From Sphaeramia orbicularis (lineage: Eukaryota; Chordata; Actinopteri; Kurtiformes; Apogonidae), in contig NC_043964.1 in assembly GCF_902148855.1 (NCBI RefSeq), forward strand, positions 8,806,582-8,870,581: 64,000 bases of DNA. Reading direction: 5' to 3'. Within the stretch, counting starts at the first letter, position 1, and each line of letters opens with the position of its first letter. The notes below the pieces were generated by a model that saw only the letters and a list, made by a program, of their open reading frames with translations, made no database searches and had not been told where the DNA came from. Made by a program: the position numbers and the translations under genes. Shown here piece by piece: positions 10,701 to 22,240 of this stretch.

Positions 10701-12392
10701 ACTTGTATTTGTAGTAGTAGTCTATCCATTGTTAGTACTTGTATTTGTAGTAGTAGTCTATCCACTGTCAGTACTTGTATTTGTAGTAGTAGTATATCCA
10801 CTGTTAGTACTTGTATTTGTAGTAGTAGTATATCCACTGTTAGTACTTGTATTTGTAGTAGTAGTATATGCACTGTCAGTACTTGTATTTGTAGTAGTAG
10901 TATATCCACTGTTTGTACTTGTATTTGTAGTAGTAGTATATCCACTGTTAGTACTTGTATTTGTAGTAGTAGTATATCCACTGTTAGGACTTGTATTTGT
11001 AGTAGTAGTATATCCACTGTTAGTACTTGTATTTGTAGTAGTAGTATATCCACTGTTAGTACTTGTATTTGTAGTAGTAGTATATCCACTGTTAGTACTT
11101 GTATTTGTAATAGTAGTATATCCACTGTTAGTACTTGTATTTGTAGTAGTAGTATATCCACTGTTAGTACTTGTATTTGCAGTAGTAGTATATCCACTGT
11201 TAGTATTTGTATTTGCAATAGTAGTATATCCACTGTTAGTACTTGTATTTGTAATAGTAGTATATCCACTGTTAGTACTTGTATTTGTAGTAGTAGTATA
11301 TCCACTGTTAGTACTTGTATTTGTAGTAGTAGTATATCCACTGTTAGTACTTGTATTTGCAGTAGTAGTAGTATATCCACTGTTAGTACTTGTATTTGTA
11401 GTAGTAGTACATCCACTGTCAGTACTTGTATTTGCAGTAGTAGTATATCCACTGTTAGTACTTGTATTTGCAGTAGTAGTATATCCACTGTTAGTACTTG
11501 TATTTGCAGTAGTAGTATATCCACTGTTAGTACTTGTATTTGTAATAGTAGTATATCCACTGTTAGGACTTGTATTTGTAGTAGTAGTATATCCACTGTT
11601 AGTACTTGTATTTGTAATAGTAGTATATCCACTGTTAGGACTTGTATTTGTAGTAGTAGTATATCCACTGTTAGTACTTGTATTTGCAGTAGTAGTATTA
11701 ACAGTCGTGGACCTTTGTTGTGGTTTCTAGTACTTATTCTAACACCAGCTGATCTACTTTTGTCAGTTCTAGTTCAGTTTTCTGTGCATCAACTGCATCC
11801 ATGTGTCTACCCTACCTCCCCCCTTCTCCCCCTCTCCCCCAGTCTCTCTCTATCTCTATTGCTCTCTCTTTTTCTCTTCCTTTACTCTCTCTCTTTAACC
11901 CCAACTGGTCAAGGCAGTCGTCCATCCTCCTCAGTCTGGCTCTGCTCCAGGTTTCTGCTGTTAAAGGGAAGTTTTTCCTTCCACTGTCACCACTCACTAT
12001 TGTTTGCTCCTGGAGGATTCTGATGGTTTCTGTAAATTGGCTAAGAGTCTGGTTTTGACCAACTCGATATGTAAAGCGTCATGAGATAACTTTTGTTATG
12101 ATTTGGCGCTATATAAATAATATTTAACTTGATTTGATATTGACTTTTTAAATCATATATTCTCTTTTGAAACTCTGCACTGCAACTCTTACTTTAATAT
12201 GTGTGTGTTTTTATATTTGTGGGTTTTATGTGTTGTTTTCTTACTTGCTGTTTTTAATCACCTTTTACATGTTTGTTTTATAATGTTTTAAATGTGTTTC
12301 TTTTTCCCTTGTCGTTGTATTTCAATGTCCTGCGTGAAGCACCTTCATTTGCCTTGTTGCTGAAATGTGCGATACAAATAAACTTGCCTTGC
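7723..12392 (+). mobile_element. 5'-truncated LINE insertion (L2/CR1-like) carrying a minisatellite
   Basis: From 7723 to about 8275 there is a decayed reverse-transcriptase C-terminus with the words SRVDYCNS, LQLIQNAAA, SLHWLPVS and KALNGSGPKYI. The frame holds stops, so it is dead. A 3' UTR follows, swollen by the minisatellite, then the familiar fish tail GGCGCTATATAAATAA near 12100. A second LINE-type tail with AATAAACTTGCCTTGCC runs to 12392, so two elements may be nested. CTTCAGT occurs at 7716-7722 and 12393-12399 as a target duplication, and the join restores the sequence seen uninterrupted beside c4 and c6. Confidence 0.8.
8427..11698. repeat. 3.3-kb minisatellite, 36-bp unit, about 90 copies
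   Basis: The unit runs TATATCCACTGTTAGTAC then TTGTATTTGTAGTAGTAG, 36 bp, with point variants (GTCAG, GTAAC, TTGCA) and some 39-bp copies with one extra AGT. Higher-order blocks recur: runs of variants near 8500-9200 reappear near 9230-9800 and 9960-10330. Because unit and indels are multiples of three, it is open in two plus frames and long parts of a minus frame. I do not regard these as genes. Confidence 0.95.
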
Positions 12393-12595
12393 CTTCAGTG
12401 TGTTATAAACTCATCTGTGCTCCTGAGGTAAATATTGTCTAATATTAAATAAATCCTTTTGAAAGTGATGTGTGCGTTCTAATGTATGTTCATAAAAAAA
12501 AAAGAAAGAAATTGAAGAAGAGAAAGAAGCAAAATGTATTTACTATGAAACAGAAGAATATCATTTATGTATAAAATGTGTATTGAATAGTGAAA

Positions 12596-12672
12596 CTCCT
12601 CCTCCTCCTCCTCCTCCTCCTCCTCCTCCTCCTCCTCCTCCTCCTCCTCCTCCTCCTCAGTCTCTTTATAAA
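12596..12672 (+). promoter_or_regulatory. c3 V promoter: (CTC)21 tract and TATA box
   Basis: CTC triplets at 12596-12658 and TTTATAAA at 12665-12672. The region upstream (12400-12595) is the mirror of the c2, c4 and c6 upstream type, not the c1/c5/c7 type. Confidence 0.65.
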
Positions 12673-12751
12673 CTTCAGTCTCTGTTCTCCTCACATCTCT
12701 GTTGTCGTCTCATCTGGACAGTAAAGGACGTTTACTCCACACACTGACAAC

Positions 12752-13214
12752 ATGCTGGTGACCCTCTGCACTCTCATCACTGCTCTAACATGTAAGATAT
12801 TCTCCTGCTTCTGTCATTCACACATATTTTGAAGTAGGAAGATTTCATGATTTCTCATCCATTTCTTTTTGTGTTTGTTGACAGATGTTGATGCAGTAAC
12901 AGTCCTGACACAGACGCCTGCTGTCCACACAGTTTCTGCAGGACAAAAGGTTGTTCTCACCTGTAAAATGGACAGATTAGATACTCAAAATATCGTCTGG
13001 TATAAACAGGTTCCTGGTGAAGCTCCTCAGTTTGTTCTGTACTTTTATCATAGTCACAGTTCACCCACTTATGGAACAGGATTCTCCTCTGATCGATTTA
13101 ACTCTAAATCTGTATCAAATATGGAGTACCAATTTATCATTAAACGTGCAGAGGTAGGAGACACTGCTCAGTATTTCTGTGAGAAATGGGACAATGCTGC
13201 TAAGGTAGACATAT
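12752..13214 (+). CDS. Immunoglobulin light-chain V gene, cluster c3 (330-nt subfamily)
   Basis: Leader 12752-12791, V exon 12885-13214. It is one codon longer than the c1-type V and starts with VDAVTVLTQ. Its CDR1 region reads CKMDRLDTQN; framework 3 has SKSVSNMEYQ. CDR3 is CEKWDNAAKVDI. The only close relative is the c6 V, so these two form a subfamily. The 12-RSS is intact: heptamer 13215-13221, nonamer 13234-13242. The leader intron also differs, ending GTGTTTGTTGACAG. It looks functional. Confidence 0.93.
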
Positions 13215-13627
13215 CACAGTGAATCACACCATGACAAAAACCTCAGTGACAACGTAACTGAGGTTTATAGAAATTACAATGAAAATTAACCACCAAGCCT
13301 GCTGTAAATTAAAGACAGTAATCTCAAATATTGAAAACAAAGGTAAAAGCTGGCAATTTAATGAACTTTCCTGGACTTCCTGAATGATGAACATATGCAG
13401 ACCAGTGTCACTACAATCACACTGAATTCAATGGTCATTAAACATAAGAGTTAAATTCAAACAAACTGTGAAATATTCACAGTCAGTCCTCATGTGGATC
13501 AGTGTTATGGATCATAAACACACAGGAAACACAGAAATGAGATGTTTTGAGTGAAAGTTTGTCTTTAAAGGATGTTTCAGTTTCAGGAGGTTTTTGTACG
13601 AGCGTGTACACAAACTGAATCACTGTG

Positions 13628-13661
13628 GTATTCGGACCAGGCACCAAGCTGACTGTGACAA
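13628..13661 (+). CDS. J segment of c3 with 23-RSS
   Basis: Nonamer 13589-13597, 23-bp spacer, heptamer 13621-13627; VFGPGTKLTVT; donor GTAAGT. The J-C intron (13662-14532) is AT-rich with no gene seen and resembles those of c2, c6, c7 and c8. Confidence 0.93.
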
Positions 13662-14532
13662 GTAAGTACCTTTAAAATCACAACTAAATCATAGAGATTT
13701 TATATAATGCTTTTATTTCTAATGTATTAGAACAAGAAATATCTATATTTTCAATATATTTAATAATATGTTAATGATAAGTTTATACTTTTGCATCTAT
13801 GTTGAGTTTTCAATACAAGAAACATTTTCCACAATTCATTTCATAACATGTACTTCTATAATTTCACATTCATTAATTAACAAGAGTTTTTCCTATTCAT
13901 TATTGCTTTTGGATTAAAGACATTTTAAAAGTTATGTTTAATTTTCACAATTCATAACAAGTTTTTTTAATTCAGTAAAAATATCTGCCAAATTTTATTA
14001 TGATGTTAATTTACATTATTCTACTAAGACTGATTCCAAATCATTATTATATGTTTTAAATTCACTACATTATGTATGAGGTGATTGAACATATGTTTTA
14101 GGCACTATTACCTATACAGAAAGTCTGTAGTGATATAAAGAAATTGTAATGTTTAAATTAATCCTTTTTACTGGGGACATGAAAATAGACACAAAAGTGT
14201 GAATTTATAGAGTAAAATGTTTATAAAGGTCTTTTTGTCTAATATTGAAATCAAATGAAATTCACCGATTATTTATATTTGTTCAAACGTTAAAAAAAGT
14301 AATTTAATTAAATCTGGTTTGTACAAGTAAAATAAATATATGAGGCATGTAAATGTACAAATACAGGAAATAATCATGAATAAACTTATCTGTTCAATAA
14401 ACACCAGTGAGTTCAAATAAGTAAACACAACCATCATCCTGTTGATGTTTGTCTCCTGGTTCCTTTATGTTTTCCGTACATGTCATTGTTGTTCATGTAT
14501 GATGTATGTTGGTGTGGTGGGTGTATTTTCAG

Positions 14533-14861
14533 GCTCCAGCGTCCCTCCTCCTGTCCTGACAGTCTTCCCTCCGTCCGCTGCTGAGCTCCAGTCCAACAAA
14601 GCCACTCTGGTCTGTCTGTCCAGTCAGTCTGGGCCTTTTGCACATGTGACCTGGTTGTCTGCTGGGAGTCCGCTGAGCACTGGGATCTCTACCAGCACCG
14701 CTGTTCAGCAACCAGACCAGACTTTCCAAATCAGCAGCTACCTGTCCATCCAGACGTCAGACTGGAACACAGATCAGGTTTACACATGTAAAGTGTCTGT
14801 GGGCTCCCACACTTCAGAGAAACACATCAACAAGTCAGCGTGTCCCACTGAGCAACAGTAG
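14533..14861 (+). CDS. Immunoglobulin light-chain constant exon, c3
   Basis: A 329-nt exon with the same protein as c1 (GP variant, SACPTEQQ end). Open frame continues up to an ATG at 14442 within the intron. The 3' UTR is of the c1 type with AATAAA at 15016-15021. Confidence 0.93.
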
Positions 14862-15224
14862 AGGACCAGAAGCACCATCTGAAACCTGCTTGTGCACTGT
14901 TTGAGCTGTGTGGTCTGAACAAGGTTTAGATGATACACAACATGTGTCTGCATGCTTACAATCAATGTTGGAACAGATGGAGATATTTCCATTCTTTGTA
15001 TAAAATGATGCATTCAATAAAACTGCTTTCATTCAACTTGTTTTGTATTTATTTTTTCCCATGAAAATAACACTGTTATATACAGACAGTCACAACATAA
15101 ATGACATGTTTCCTAAATTCTTAATATGTTTATGCTGTTTAAAATTACATGAATCATTAAGAGATGTTTGAATAAACAGACAATGAAACTGATGTCTCAT
15201 CCTCCATCAGTGAAACATCATGTC

Positions 15225-15310
15225 TCTACTCGCCTTCCTTCCCAGAATGCACCTGCAGGTCTCCACTCATTACAAATAACTTCATGTAAATGAAGGGGTC
15301 AAACGTCAAC
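15225..15310 (+). promoter_or_regulatory. Candidate 3' enhancer module of c3
   Basis: Same block as in c1: CACCTGCAGG E-box and ATGTAAAT. The GGGTCAAAGGTCA repeat is altered here to GGGTCAAACGTCA. Confidence 0.4.
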
Positions 15311-15569
15311 TCTTTATGAATGAAAAGGTAATGCTACTTGTTCTGTCAAATCATTGTGCATTTGTGATGTCAATGACTTGTTGGTTTGGGAACTTTACAC
15401 TGAACCAGATTGGATGAAAAAATATGATTTAACAGTGTTTTATAATCAACACAGATCAGATTCTCTTGAAGTTTTGGTTCTGTAAATGTTATTTTATTTC
15501 ATACATATAAGAGATAATCACCTAATGACAGTTTATTCTCTGTCCAAAGATCAGACACATGATATTTAA

Positions 15570-15655
15570 ATACAGTTCATTTGCATAGAGTTAAATATAA
15601 AGTCAGGCGTGCAGGTGCATCCTGGGAAAGAAGAGAGGGCGGAGCAGAGAGGAGA
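15570..15655 (-). promoter_or_regulatory. Candidate 3' enhancer module of c4 with perfect octamer
   Basis: ATTTGCAT at 15579-15586 is a perfect Ig octamer where the sister modules have ATTTACAT. CAGGTG E-box at 15612-15617. Confidence 0.5.
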
Positions 15656-16067
15656 CGCTTCACTGATGAAGGATGAAAATACAGTTTCATTTCATACAGT
15701 TCATTTGAACTGACTTGGATTCAAGTTACATCAATCACTTTTCTTTAGTGTTTTTATTGTTGTGATTCTGAAATGTGAGATCCTTTGACTATCTATAAAT
15801 TCATATTTTATTAGATTATTTAAATTTCAGGAAAGGAGATGGAGTTCATTTACTCACTTTATAAAAAACAAACTCAAACTATATTTGATCACAGAGATTT
15901 TATTGGATTGAAAATGTAGCGATTGCAAAGCTGATCCAGTATCTCCATCTAACTGTTCCAACATTGATTGTAAGCATGCAGACACATGTTGTGTATCATC
16001 TAAACCTTGTTCAGACCACACAGCTCAAACAGTGCACAAGCAGGTTTCAGATGGTGCTTCTGCTCCT

Positions 16068-16396
16068 CTACTGTTGCTCAGTGGGACACGCTGACTTGTT
16101 GATGTGTTTCTCTGAAGTGTGGGAGCCCACAGACACTTTACATGTGTAAACCTGATCTGTGTTCCAGTCTGACGTCTGGATGGACAGGTAGCTGCTGATT
16201 TGGAAAGTCTGGTCTGGTTGCTGAACAGCGGTGCTGGTAGAGATCCCAGTGCTCAGCGGACTCCCAGCAGACAACCAGGTCACATGTGCAAAAGGCCCAG
16301 ACTGACTGGACAGACAGACCAGAGTGGCTTTGTTGGACTGGAGCTCAGCAGCGGACGGAGGGAAGACTGTCAGGACAGGAGGAGGGACGCTGGAGC
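16068..16396 (-). CDS. Immunoglobulin light-chain constant exon, c4
   Basis: A 329-nt exon on the minus strand, GP variant, facing c3. Polyadenylation signal on the plus strand as TTTATT at 15899-15904, in the c2-type 3' UTR. The upstream open frame starts MLMFVSW, a small change from MMFVSW in the sisters. Confidence 0.93.
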
Positions 16397-17284
16397 CTGA
16401 AAATACACCCACCACACCAACATACATCATACATGAACAACAATGACATGTACGGAAAACATAAAGGAACCAGGAGACAAACATCAACAAGATGATGGTT
16501 GTGTTTACTTATTTGAACTCACTGGTGTTTATTGAACAGATAAGTTTATTCATGATTATTTCCTGTATTTGTACATTTACATGCCTCATATGTTTACTTT
16601 AACTGCACAAACTACATTTACTTATTTACTCATAATATTGCAATTTTGCATGTTTAAAGAGAATAAAAAATATTCAGTGACTTTTATGTTTCTACTAAGA
16701 GACAAACAGACTTAAATAAATATTTCACTCTTCATAAATGAACCATTTGTTTCTATTTACTTATTCCCAATTTAAAAAATAAACATTAACATAAATATAA
16801 TCATTACTTCCTATCAGTGCCAGTATTCTCTTGAGGTTAAAGTGTCTAAACAGTAATAAGATGTTTTCAGTAATCTCATACATTATGCCAAGAATTTAAA
16901 TCACATATAATAATAGTTTGGAATACGTTTTGGTGTGATAATTTAAATTAACCTCAAAACAAAAATCAATAGATGGTTTACGGGTGTTAAAAAAAAGTTG
17001 TTAACGATTGTGAAACATTATGAACATAAGTGTGAAAACATGTTAAATCCAAAAACATACTGCTGAGTAAAAAGATCTAATTAAATAATGACTGTGAAAT
17101 TATTAATGGTACATGTTATAAAAATGAGTTGAGGAAAATTAATCTTGTAAGAAAAACTCAGCACTAAAGCAAATTTGCAAACATATCATAGTATTAAATA
17201 CAATAATAATGCAGATATTTTCTCCTCTAATGCCTCAGAGATAGAAAATCTCTGTGATTCAGTTGTGATTTTAAAGGTACTTAC

Positions 17285-17318
17285 TTGTCACAGTCAGCTT
17301 GGTGCCTGGTCCGAATAC
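17285..17318 (-). CDS. J segment of c4 with 23-RSS
   Basis: VFGPGTKLTVT; heptamer 17319-17325, nonamer 17349-17357 (plus-strand positions). The J-C intron (16397-17284) has no gene; its J-proximal part is of the c1/c5 type, unlike c2, c3, c6, c7 and c8. Confidence 0.92.
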
Positions 17319-17733
17319 CACAGTGATTCAGTTTGTGTACACGCTCGTACAAAAACCTCCTGAAACTGAAACATCCTTCAAAGACAAACTTTCACTCAAA
17401 ACATCTCATTTCTGTGTTTCCTGTGTGTTTATGATCCATAACACTGATCCACATGAGGACTGACTGTGAATATTTCACTTTTTAAAAAAAAATTTAACTC
17501 TTATGTTTAATAACCATTTAATTCACTGTGATTGTAGTGACACTGGTCTGCATATGTTCATCGTTCAGAAAGTCCAGGAAAGTTCATTAAATTGTTAAGT
17601 ATTACTTTCATTTTCAACATTTGAAGTTAGTTTTTTTAATTCATGCCTGGATAGTTGTTTATTTTCTATCATAAATTCTCCAAACTGTATTGACTTTGTC
17701 AGTGAGGTTTTTGTCATGGTGTGATTCACTGTG

Positions 17734-18183
17734 ACACAGCTACACGAGGAGAATTATTCCATGTCCCACAGAAATACTGAGCAGAGTCTCCTGCCTCTGC
17801 ACGTTTAATGATCAGCTGGTAATCAATGTTTGATGTAGTTTTAGAGTTAAATCGATCAGAGGAGAATCCTGTTCCATAGCTGGGTGAACTGTGACTATGA
17901 TAAAATCTCAGAACATATTGAGGAGCTTTACCAGGAACCTGTTTATACCAGTAGACATCAGTGTAATCTGTCTGAATGTTACATTTCAGAACAACTTCTT
18001 GTCCTGCAGAAACAGTGTGGACAGCAGGCGTCTGAGTCAGCACTTTCACTGCATCAGCATCTGTCAAATAATAGAAAAATACATGAATGAAAGGTTGATA
18101 TTTGATAATATGTGTGAATGACAGAAGCAGGAGAATATCTTACATGTTAGAGCAGTGATGAGAGTGCAGAGGGTCACCAGCAT
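17734..18183 (-). CDS. Immunoglobulin light-chain V gene, cluster c4
   Basis: Leader 18144-18183 and V exon 17734-18060. Framework has LKCNIQTD, YWYKQVPGKAPQ (Lys for Glu), SYGTGFSSDRF and AQYFC; CDR3 GTWNNSPRVAV. The 12-RSS is intact: heptamer 17727-17733 and nonamer 17706-17714. It looks functional. Confidence 0.93.
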
Positions 18184-18263
18184 GTTGTCAGTGTGTGGAG
18201 TAAACGTCCTTTACTGTCCAGATGAGACGACAACAGAGATGTGAGGAGAACAGAGACTGAAGC

Positions 18264-18363
18264 TTATAAAGAGACTGAGGAGGAGGAGGAGGAGGAGGAG
18301 GAGGAGGAGGAGGAGGAGGAGGAGGAGGAGGAGGAGGAGGAGGAGGAGGAGGAGGAGGAGGAG
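18264..18363 (-). promoter_or_regulatory. c4 V promoter with (GAG)29, longest tract
   Basis: The TATA box is altered on the plus strand to CTTATAAA (TTATAAA 18264-18270). The GAG tract at 18277-18363 has 29 pure triplets, the longest of the eight. Confidence 0.6.
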
Positions 18364-18627
18364 TTTCACTTTTCAATAAACATTTTATAAATAAATGATA
18401 TTCTTCTGTTTCACAGTAAATCCTTTATATTTTGTTGCTTCCGCTTCTTTAATTTCTTTTTTCATCTACTTCAGTGTGTTATAAACTCATCTGTGCTCCT
18501 GAGGTAAATATTGTCTAATATTAAATAAATCCTTTTGTAAGTGATGTCTATGTTCTAATGTATGTTCATGTGAACTAGGCTGAGCAAGATTCATTCACAC
18601 ATTTCCTACTCAAACTATGAATGTCAA

Positions 18628-20065
18628 AAGGAGTTTATTTATACAGCACATTTAAAACACCACAAACTGCCCAAAGTGATGTATAGAGAAGGTAAACTAC
18701 ATAATATGATAAAATGGTAAAAAAATTAAAATATACGAAAGCTGAAGAAAAAAAAAAACAGAGGCAAAAAATGAGATAGATATGATAAAAACATAAATTA
18801 AAGGCACACATGATATTAAAATCCAGTTCAAATCGTTGCATCTGTCAAAGACATTTAAAGTGCTCAGTGGACTGTGTTCCAGAACCTTGAACCTGCTACA
18901 GAACGTCTAAAATCAGGTGATTTGAGGACTGCATTTTTCTAGTGTGAGTGAGCAGAGTTAAAAGCTCTTAAAGGTACAGGGATGTCAAACCATTGAGCCA
19001 CTTCAAAACATACGGTCAAATCTGGAACTGGATCCTGTAAGTGACAGGACGCCAGTGAAGGGAAACCAGCACAGGGGTGGATGTGCTCCTGTGGTCTGGT
19101 TCTGGTTCTGGTTCATTTTGGACCATCTGTAGCTGGTTCACAGAGAGCTGGTCCAACCTGTAGTACAAAGAATTCCAGTAATCCAGTGGAGATGGAATAA
19201 ACATGTGGACCACACTGCAAAAAATGTCCTGCTAGAAACAAGACTAATATTCCTAAATCCAGTTAAATTGGCTTATATACAGCAAAGAAAAAAATCTGCC
19301 AATGAGGTAAGAGAAAAATTCTTGACTAGAATTCTATCAACTATGAAATAAGCCTTAAAACCAGACAAAACTGCTAGAATTTTTGCAAACAGTCCTTCAA
19401 ACAAGAAATAAAATCATGCTCATTTAAGACAAAATTACTTTAAATGAGGAATTTTGGTTTCTGACAGAGTTGGCTGTAAGAATTTAAGTCTTAAAAATTA
19501 AAAAATAAATAAATAAACAAATACATAAATGGCTTTGGTTCCATGTCTCAACGACATTCCAACTCGCTGTAGGAATTTTTCAGCTATTTTTCAAAGGAGT
19601 GAATGATGATATTAAACTGTGTTATCGTTTTTGTCATGTTTTAAGCCTGTAAATAACAATAAATGGTAAAAACTAAAGTTAGCTGAAGTCATTTCTTGAG
19701 ACGTTGAAAGCACTTACACAATTTCTCAATTTAAGTCTTAAATAAGGAAAACAATCTGCATGCTTTGCTGGGATAATTTGCTAAATATTGTCATACCTTG
19801 TTACTAACATCCGGCTCGATATTAGCTATAAAATCTTATCAAGAAAAAGTTAGATTTTTTTTTTAAAAGCATATGTAAAAATTTCTTGGCAAGCTTTTTT
19901 TCTATTTAGATAAAAAAAAAAGACAAATGTTTGAGAAATAAGGCTTTTTTCAGTTTCTTAGAAATCATTTCTTGCAGTGTACAGGCTTGAACTGGTTTAT
20001 TAACAGGTATGGGTTCACCTTCTGCTAAAAGAGCTGGACGGTGAAGCTGGAGCTGACAACAGAAG
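18628..20065 (-). mobile_element. L2/CR1-like LINE fragment, copy 2, split by a hAT insertion
   Basis: On the minus strand a 3' end (TTTAAATGTGCTGTATAAAT near 18640) and a reverse-transcriptase end (LDYWNSLYYRLDQLSVNQLQ, VLVSLHWRPV) lie in order. The coding part is interrupted at 19213-19979 by another element. It is dead. The same insertion, internally deleted, is present at 27.2-27.6 kb. Confidence 0.7.
19213..19979. mobile_element. 767-bp hAT-like MITE
   Basis: Ends are CACTGCAAAAAAT on the left and its near reverse complement ATTTCTTGCAGTG on the right. The uninterrupted LINE copy at 27.5 kb proves insertion. I found no transposase. A clean 8-bp target duplication is not visible. Confidence 0.65.
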
Positions 20066-20560
20066 AAATCTGTATGTCAAATTTAAAAGCATGATCAAAA
20101 AAGCATGTTGTTACATCTGGCTCATGACGCAGCAAAAGAGATGAGAAATGCTGGTTTCACTATTTATTTACATTCTCTATAGTATAGACTATGTAAATGT
20201 ATGCATAGAGTCTATACAATACAAGCTAACAGATCTTATATTTGGATTGAGGTCTGCAACAAGAAAGCGAAATGTCTGGATGTGGCATCAGACAGTCCCA
20301 TTGAAATGAGGAACAGCAGTTCTTTTAAACACCAGTGGAAGATGTGGGCCCAGATGCCTCCAATTAACTGACAACTGCTCTCACCTTCTTGTACCTGGGC
20401 ATAGATGTTGTCATGGCAACTGACTGACTCACTGGCCATGACACATGGCATGGTTATTTTTTAATATAAAAGATTGATTAAAAAGTCATTCTTTACTAAA
20501 TTTCTGACCACTATTTAATCAGTGGTCACATGTATGATAAAGATAAACGAAGTATGTGTT
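20066..20560. other. Unassigned spacer between c4 and c5
   Basis: I see no gene or named repeat. A 71-codon minus-strand frame (20236-20451) has no family features. Confidence 0.35.
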
Positions 20561-20564
20561 TTTT

Positions 20565-20765
20565 CAGAGATTCTTTTGGGTTTCTGTAAATTGGCTTAGA
20601 GTCTGGTTTTGACCAACTCTATATATAAAGTGTCATGAGATAACTTTTTTGTTGTGATCTGGTGCTATATAAATAAAATTTGATTGATTGAGTGATTTGA
20701 TTGGTTTTCCCCTGTAAGTCACTTTGGAAAAAAGCGTCTGCCAAATGCCAAATGCATAAACATAA
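20565..20765 (+). mobile_element. Two LINE/SINE 3' tails
   Basis: 20565-20700 matches the tail at 12.02-12.13 kb (GTCTGGTTTTGACCAACTC, then GCTATATAAATAAAATTTGA). 20716-20755 is the common fish retroposon end with CACTTTGGAAAAAAGCGTCT. Both are 5'-truncated remnants. Confidence 0.6.
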
Positions 20766-21228
20766 AAACATAATTCATCCAGCTCCAGTTGTGAGGGCAG
20801 TGTTATGATCTGGGGTAGGTTCAGATGTTCAGCCATTTATTGTTTATTACAAATACTTTTATCTGGGATTTCCACTTGAATTTTTCTAATTAGTAGCTAA
20901 AAATAAACAACAAGCACACAGACCCACAAACCAGTTTCATATGTTGAGCGAGCTTAAGAAAATAAGACATGTATAAGAAATTATTGCCATAATACAGATG
21001 AAGTGAAATTTATGTAAAGGTATTAATGTTGCCTGAAGAAACACACCAGACTAATACTGAGTAGAACAAAACAGTTCAGCGGTGTTCAGATAAAACTAGA
21101 TTTCCAGATAATAAACAGAAACAAGAATAAGAAAAAAAAAAAAAAGACTGAAATATAAAGGATGAAACTTCAGCTACGTATTAGTACAAAGTGATTACAG
21201 TCAAGTAAGTTATTCTCAGAAGTTGTAA
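20766..21228. repeat. Upstream flank of c5
   Basis: No gene. From about 20990 it resembles the upstream flank of c1 and c7. There is an A-rich run near 21133. Confidence 0.55.
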
Positions 21229-21263
21229 CTCCTCCTCCTCCTCCTCCTCAGTCTCTTTATAAA
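21229..21263 (+). promoter_or_regulatory. c5 V promoter: (CTC)7 and TATA box
   Basis: CTC triplets 21229-21249 and TTTATAAA 21256-21263, 80 bp before the leader ATG. Confidence 0.65.
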
Positions 21264-21342
21264 CTTCAGTCTCTGTTCTCCTCACATCTCTGTTGTCGTC
21301 TCATCTGGACAGTAAAGGACGTTTACTCCACACACTGACAAC

Positions 21343-21792
21343 ATGCTGGTGACCCTCTGCACTCTCATCACTGCTCTAACATGTAAGATATTCTCCTGCT
21401 TCTGTCATTCACACATATTATCAAATATCAGCCTTTCATTCAAGTATTTTTCTATTATTTGACAGATGCTGATGCAGTGAAAGTGCTGACTCAGACGCCT
21501 GCTGTCCACACAGTTTCTCCAGGACAAGAGGTTGTTCTGAAATGTAACGTTCAGACCGATTATGCTGTTGTCAGCTGGTATAAACAGGTTCCTGGTGAAG
21601 CTCCTCAGTTTGTTCTGTACTTTTATCGTGGTCAGAGTTCACCCACCTATGGAACAGGATTCTCCTCTGATCGATTTAACTCTAAAACTACATCAAACAT
21701 TGATTACCAGTTTATCATTAAACGTGCAGAGGCAGGAGACTCTGCTCAATATTTCTGTGGGACATGGAATGATTCTCCTCGTGTAGCTGTAT
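21343..21792 (+). CDS. Immunoglobulin light-chain V gene, cluster c5
   Basis: Leader 21343-21382; V exon 21466-21792. Framework 2 is SWYKQVPGEAPQ. CDR2 differs from sisters: YFYRGQSSPTYGTG instead of FYHSHSS. CDR3 is GTWNDSPRVAV. The 12-RSS is intact: heptamer 21793-21799, nonamer 21812-21820. It looks functional. Confidence 0.93.
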
Positions 21793-22206
21793 CACAGTGA
21801 ATCACACCATGACAAAAACCTCAGTGACAGAGTCAATACAGTTTGGAGCATTTATTTAAAAAAAGTAACCAACTAACCTTCCATAAATTAAGAAAAGTAA
21901 CTTCAAACATTGAAAATGAATGTAACAATTAACAATTTATTGAACTTTCCTGGACTTTCTGAATGATGAACATATGCAGACCAGTGTCACTACAATCACA
22001 CTGAATTCAATGGTCATTAAACATAAGAGTTAAATTCAAACAAACTGTGAAATATTCACAGTCAGTCCTCATGTGGATCAGTGTTATGGATCATAAACAC
22101 ACAGGAAACACAGAAATGAGATGTTTTGAGTGAAAGTTTGTCTTTAAAGGATGTTTCAGTTTCAGGAGGTTTTTGTACGAGCGTGTACACAAACTGAATC
22201 ACTGTG

Positions 22207-22240
22207 GTATTCGGACCAGGCACCAAGCTGACTGTGACAA
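22207..22240 (+). CDS. J segment of c5 with 23-RSS
   Basis: Nonamer 22168-22176, heptamer 22200-22206; VFGPGTKLTVT; donor GTAAGT. The J-C intron (22241-23181) has no gene and is of the c1/c4 type, with a T-rich run near 22779-22805. Confidence 0.93.

Noticed and set aside
8427-11698. Possible CRISPR-like array
   Set aside because: Units are contiguous with no unique spacers, and the setting is a vertebrate genome.
8394-12023. 1209-codon plus-strand open frame rich in SSSISTVSTCIC repeats
   Set aside because: It is the translation of a 36-bp minisatellite inside a dead LINE. All changes keep phase only because unit and indels are multiples of three, and other frames are open too.
18188-18376. 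Polyproline or polyglutamate small proteins near the V promoters
   Set aside because: Readings of the (CTC/GAG)n tract.
20236-20451. 71-codon minus-strand frame between c4 and c5
   Set aside because: No family motifs, no splice context and no second copy in the window.
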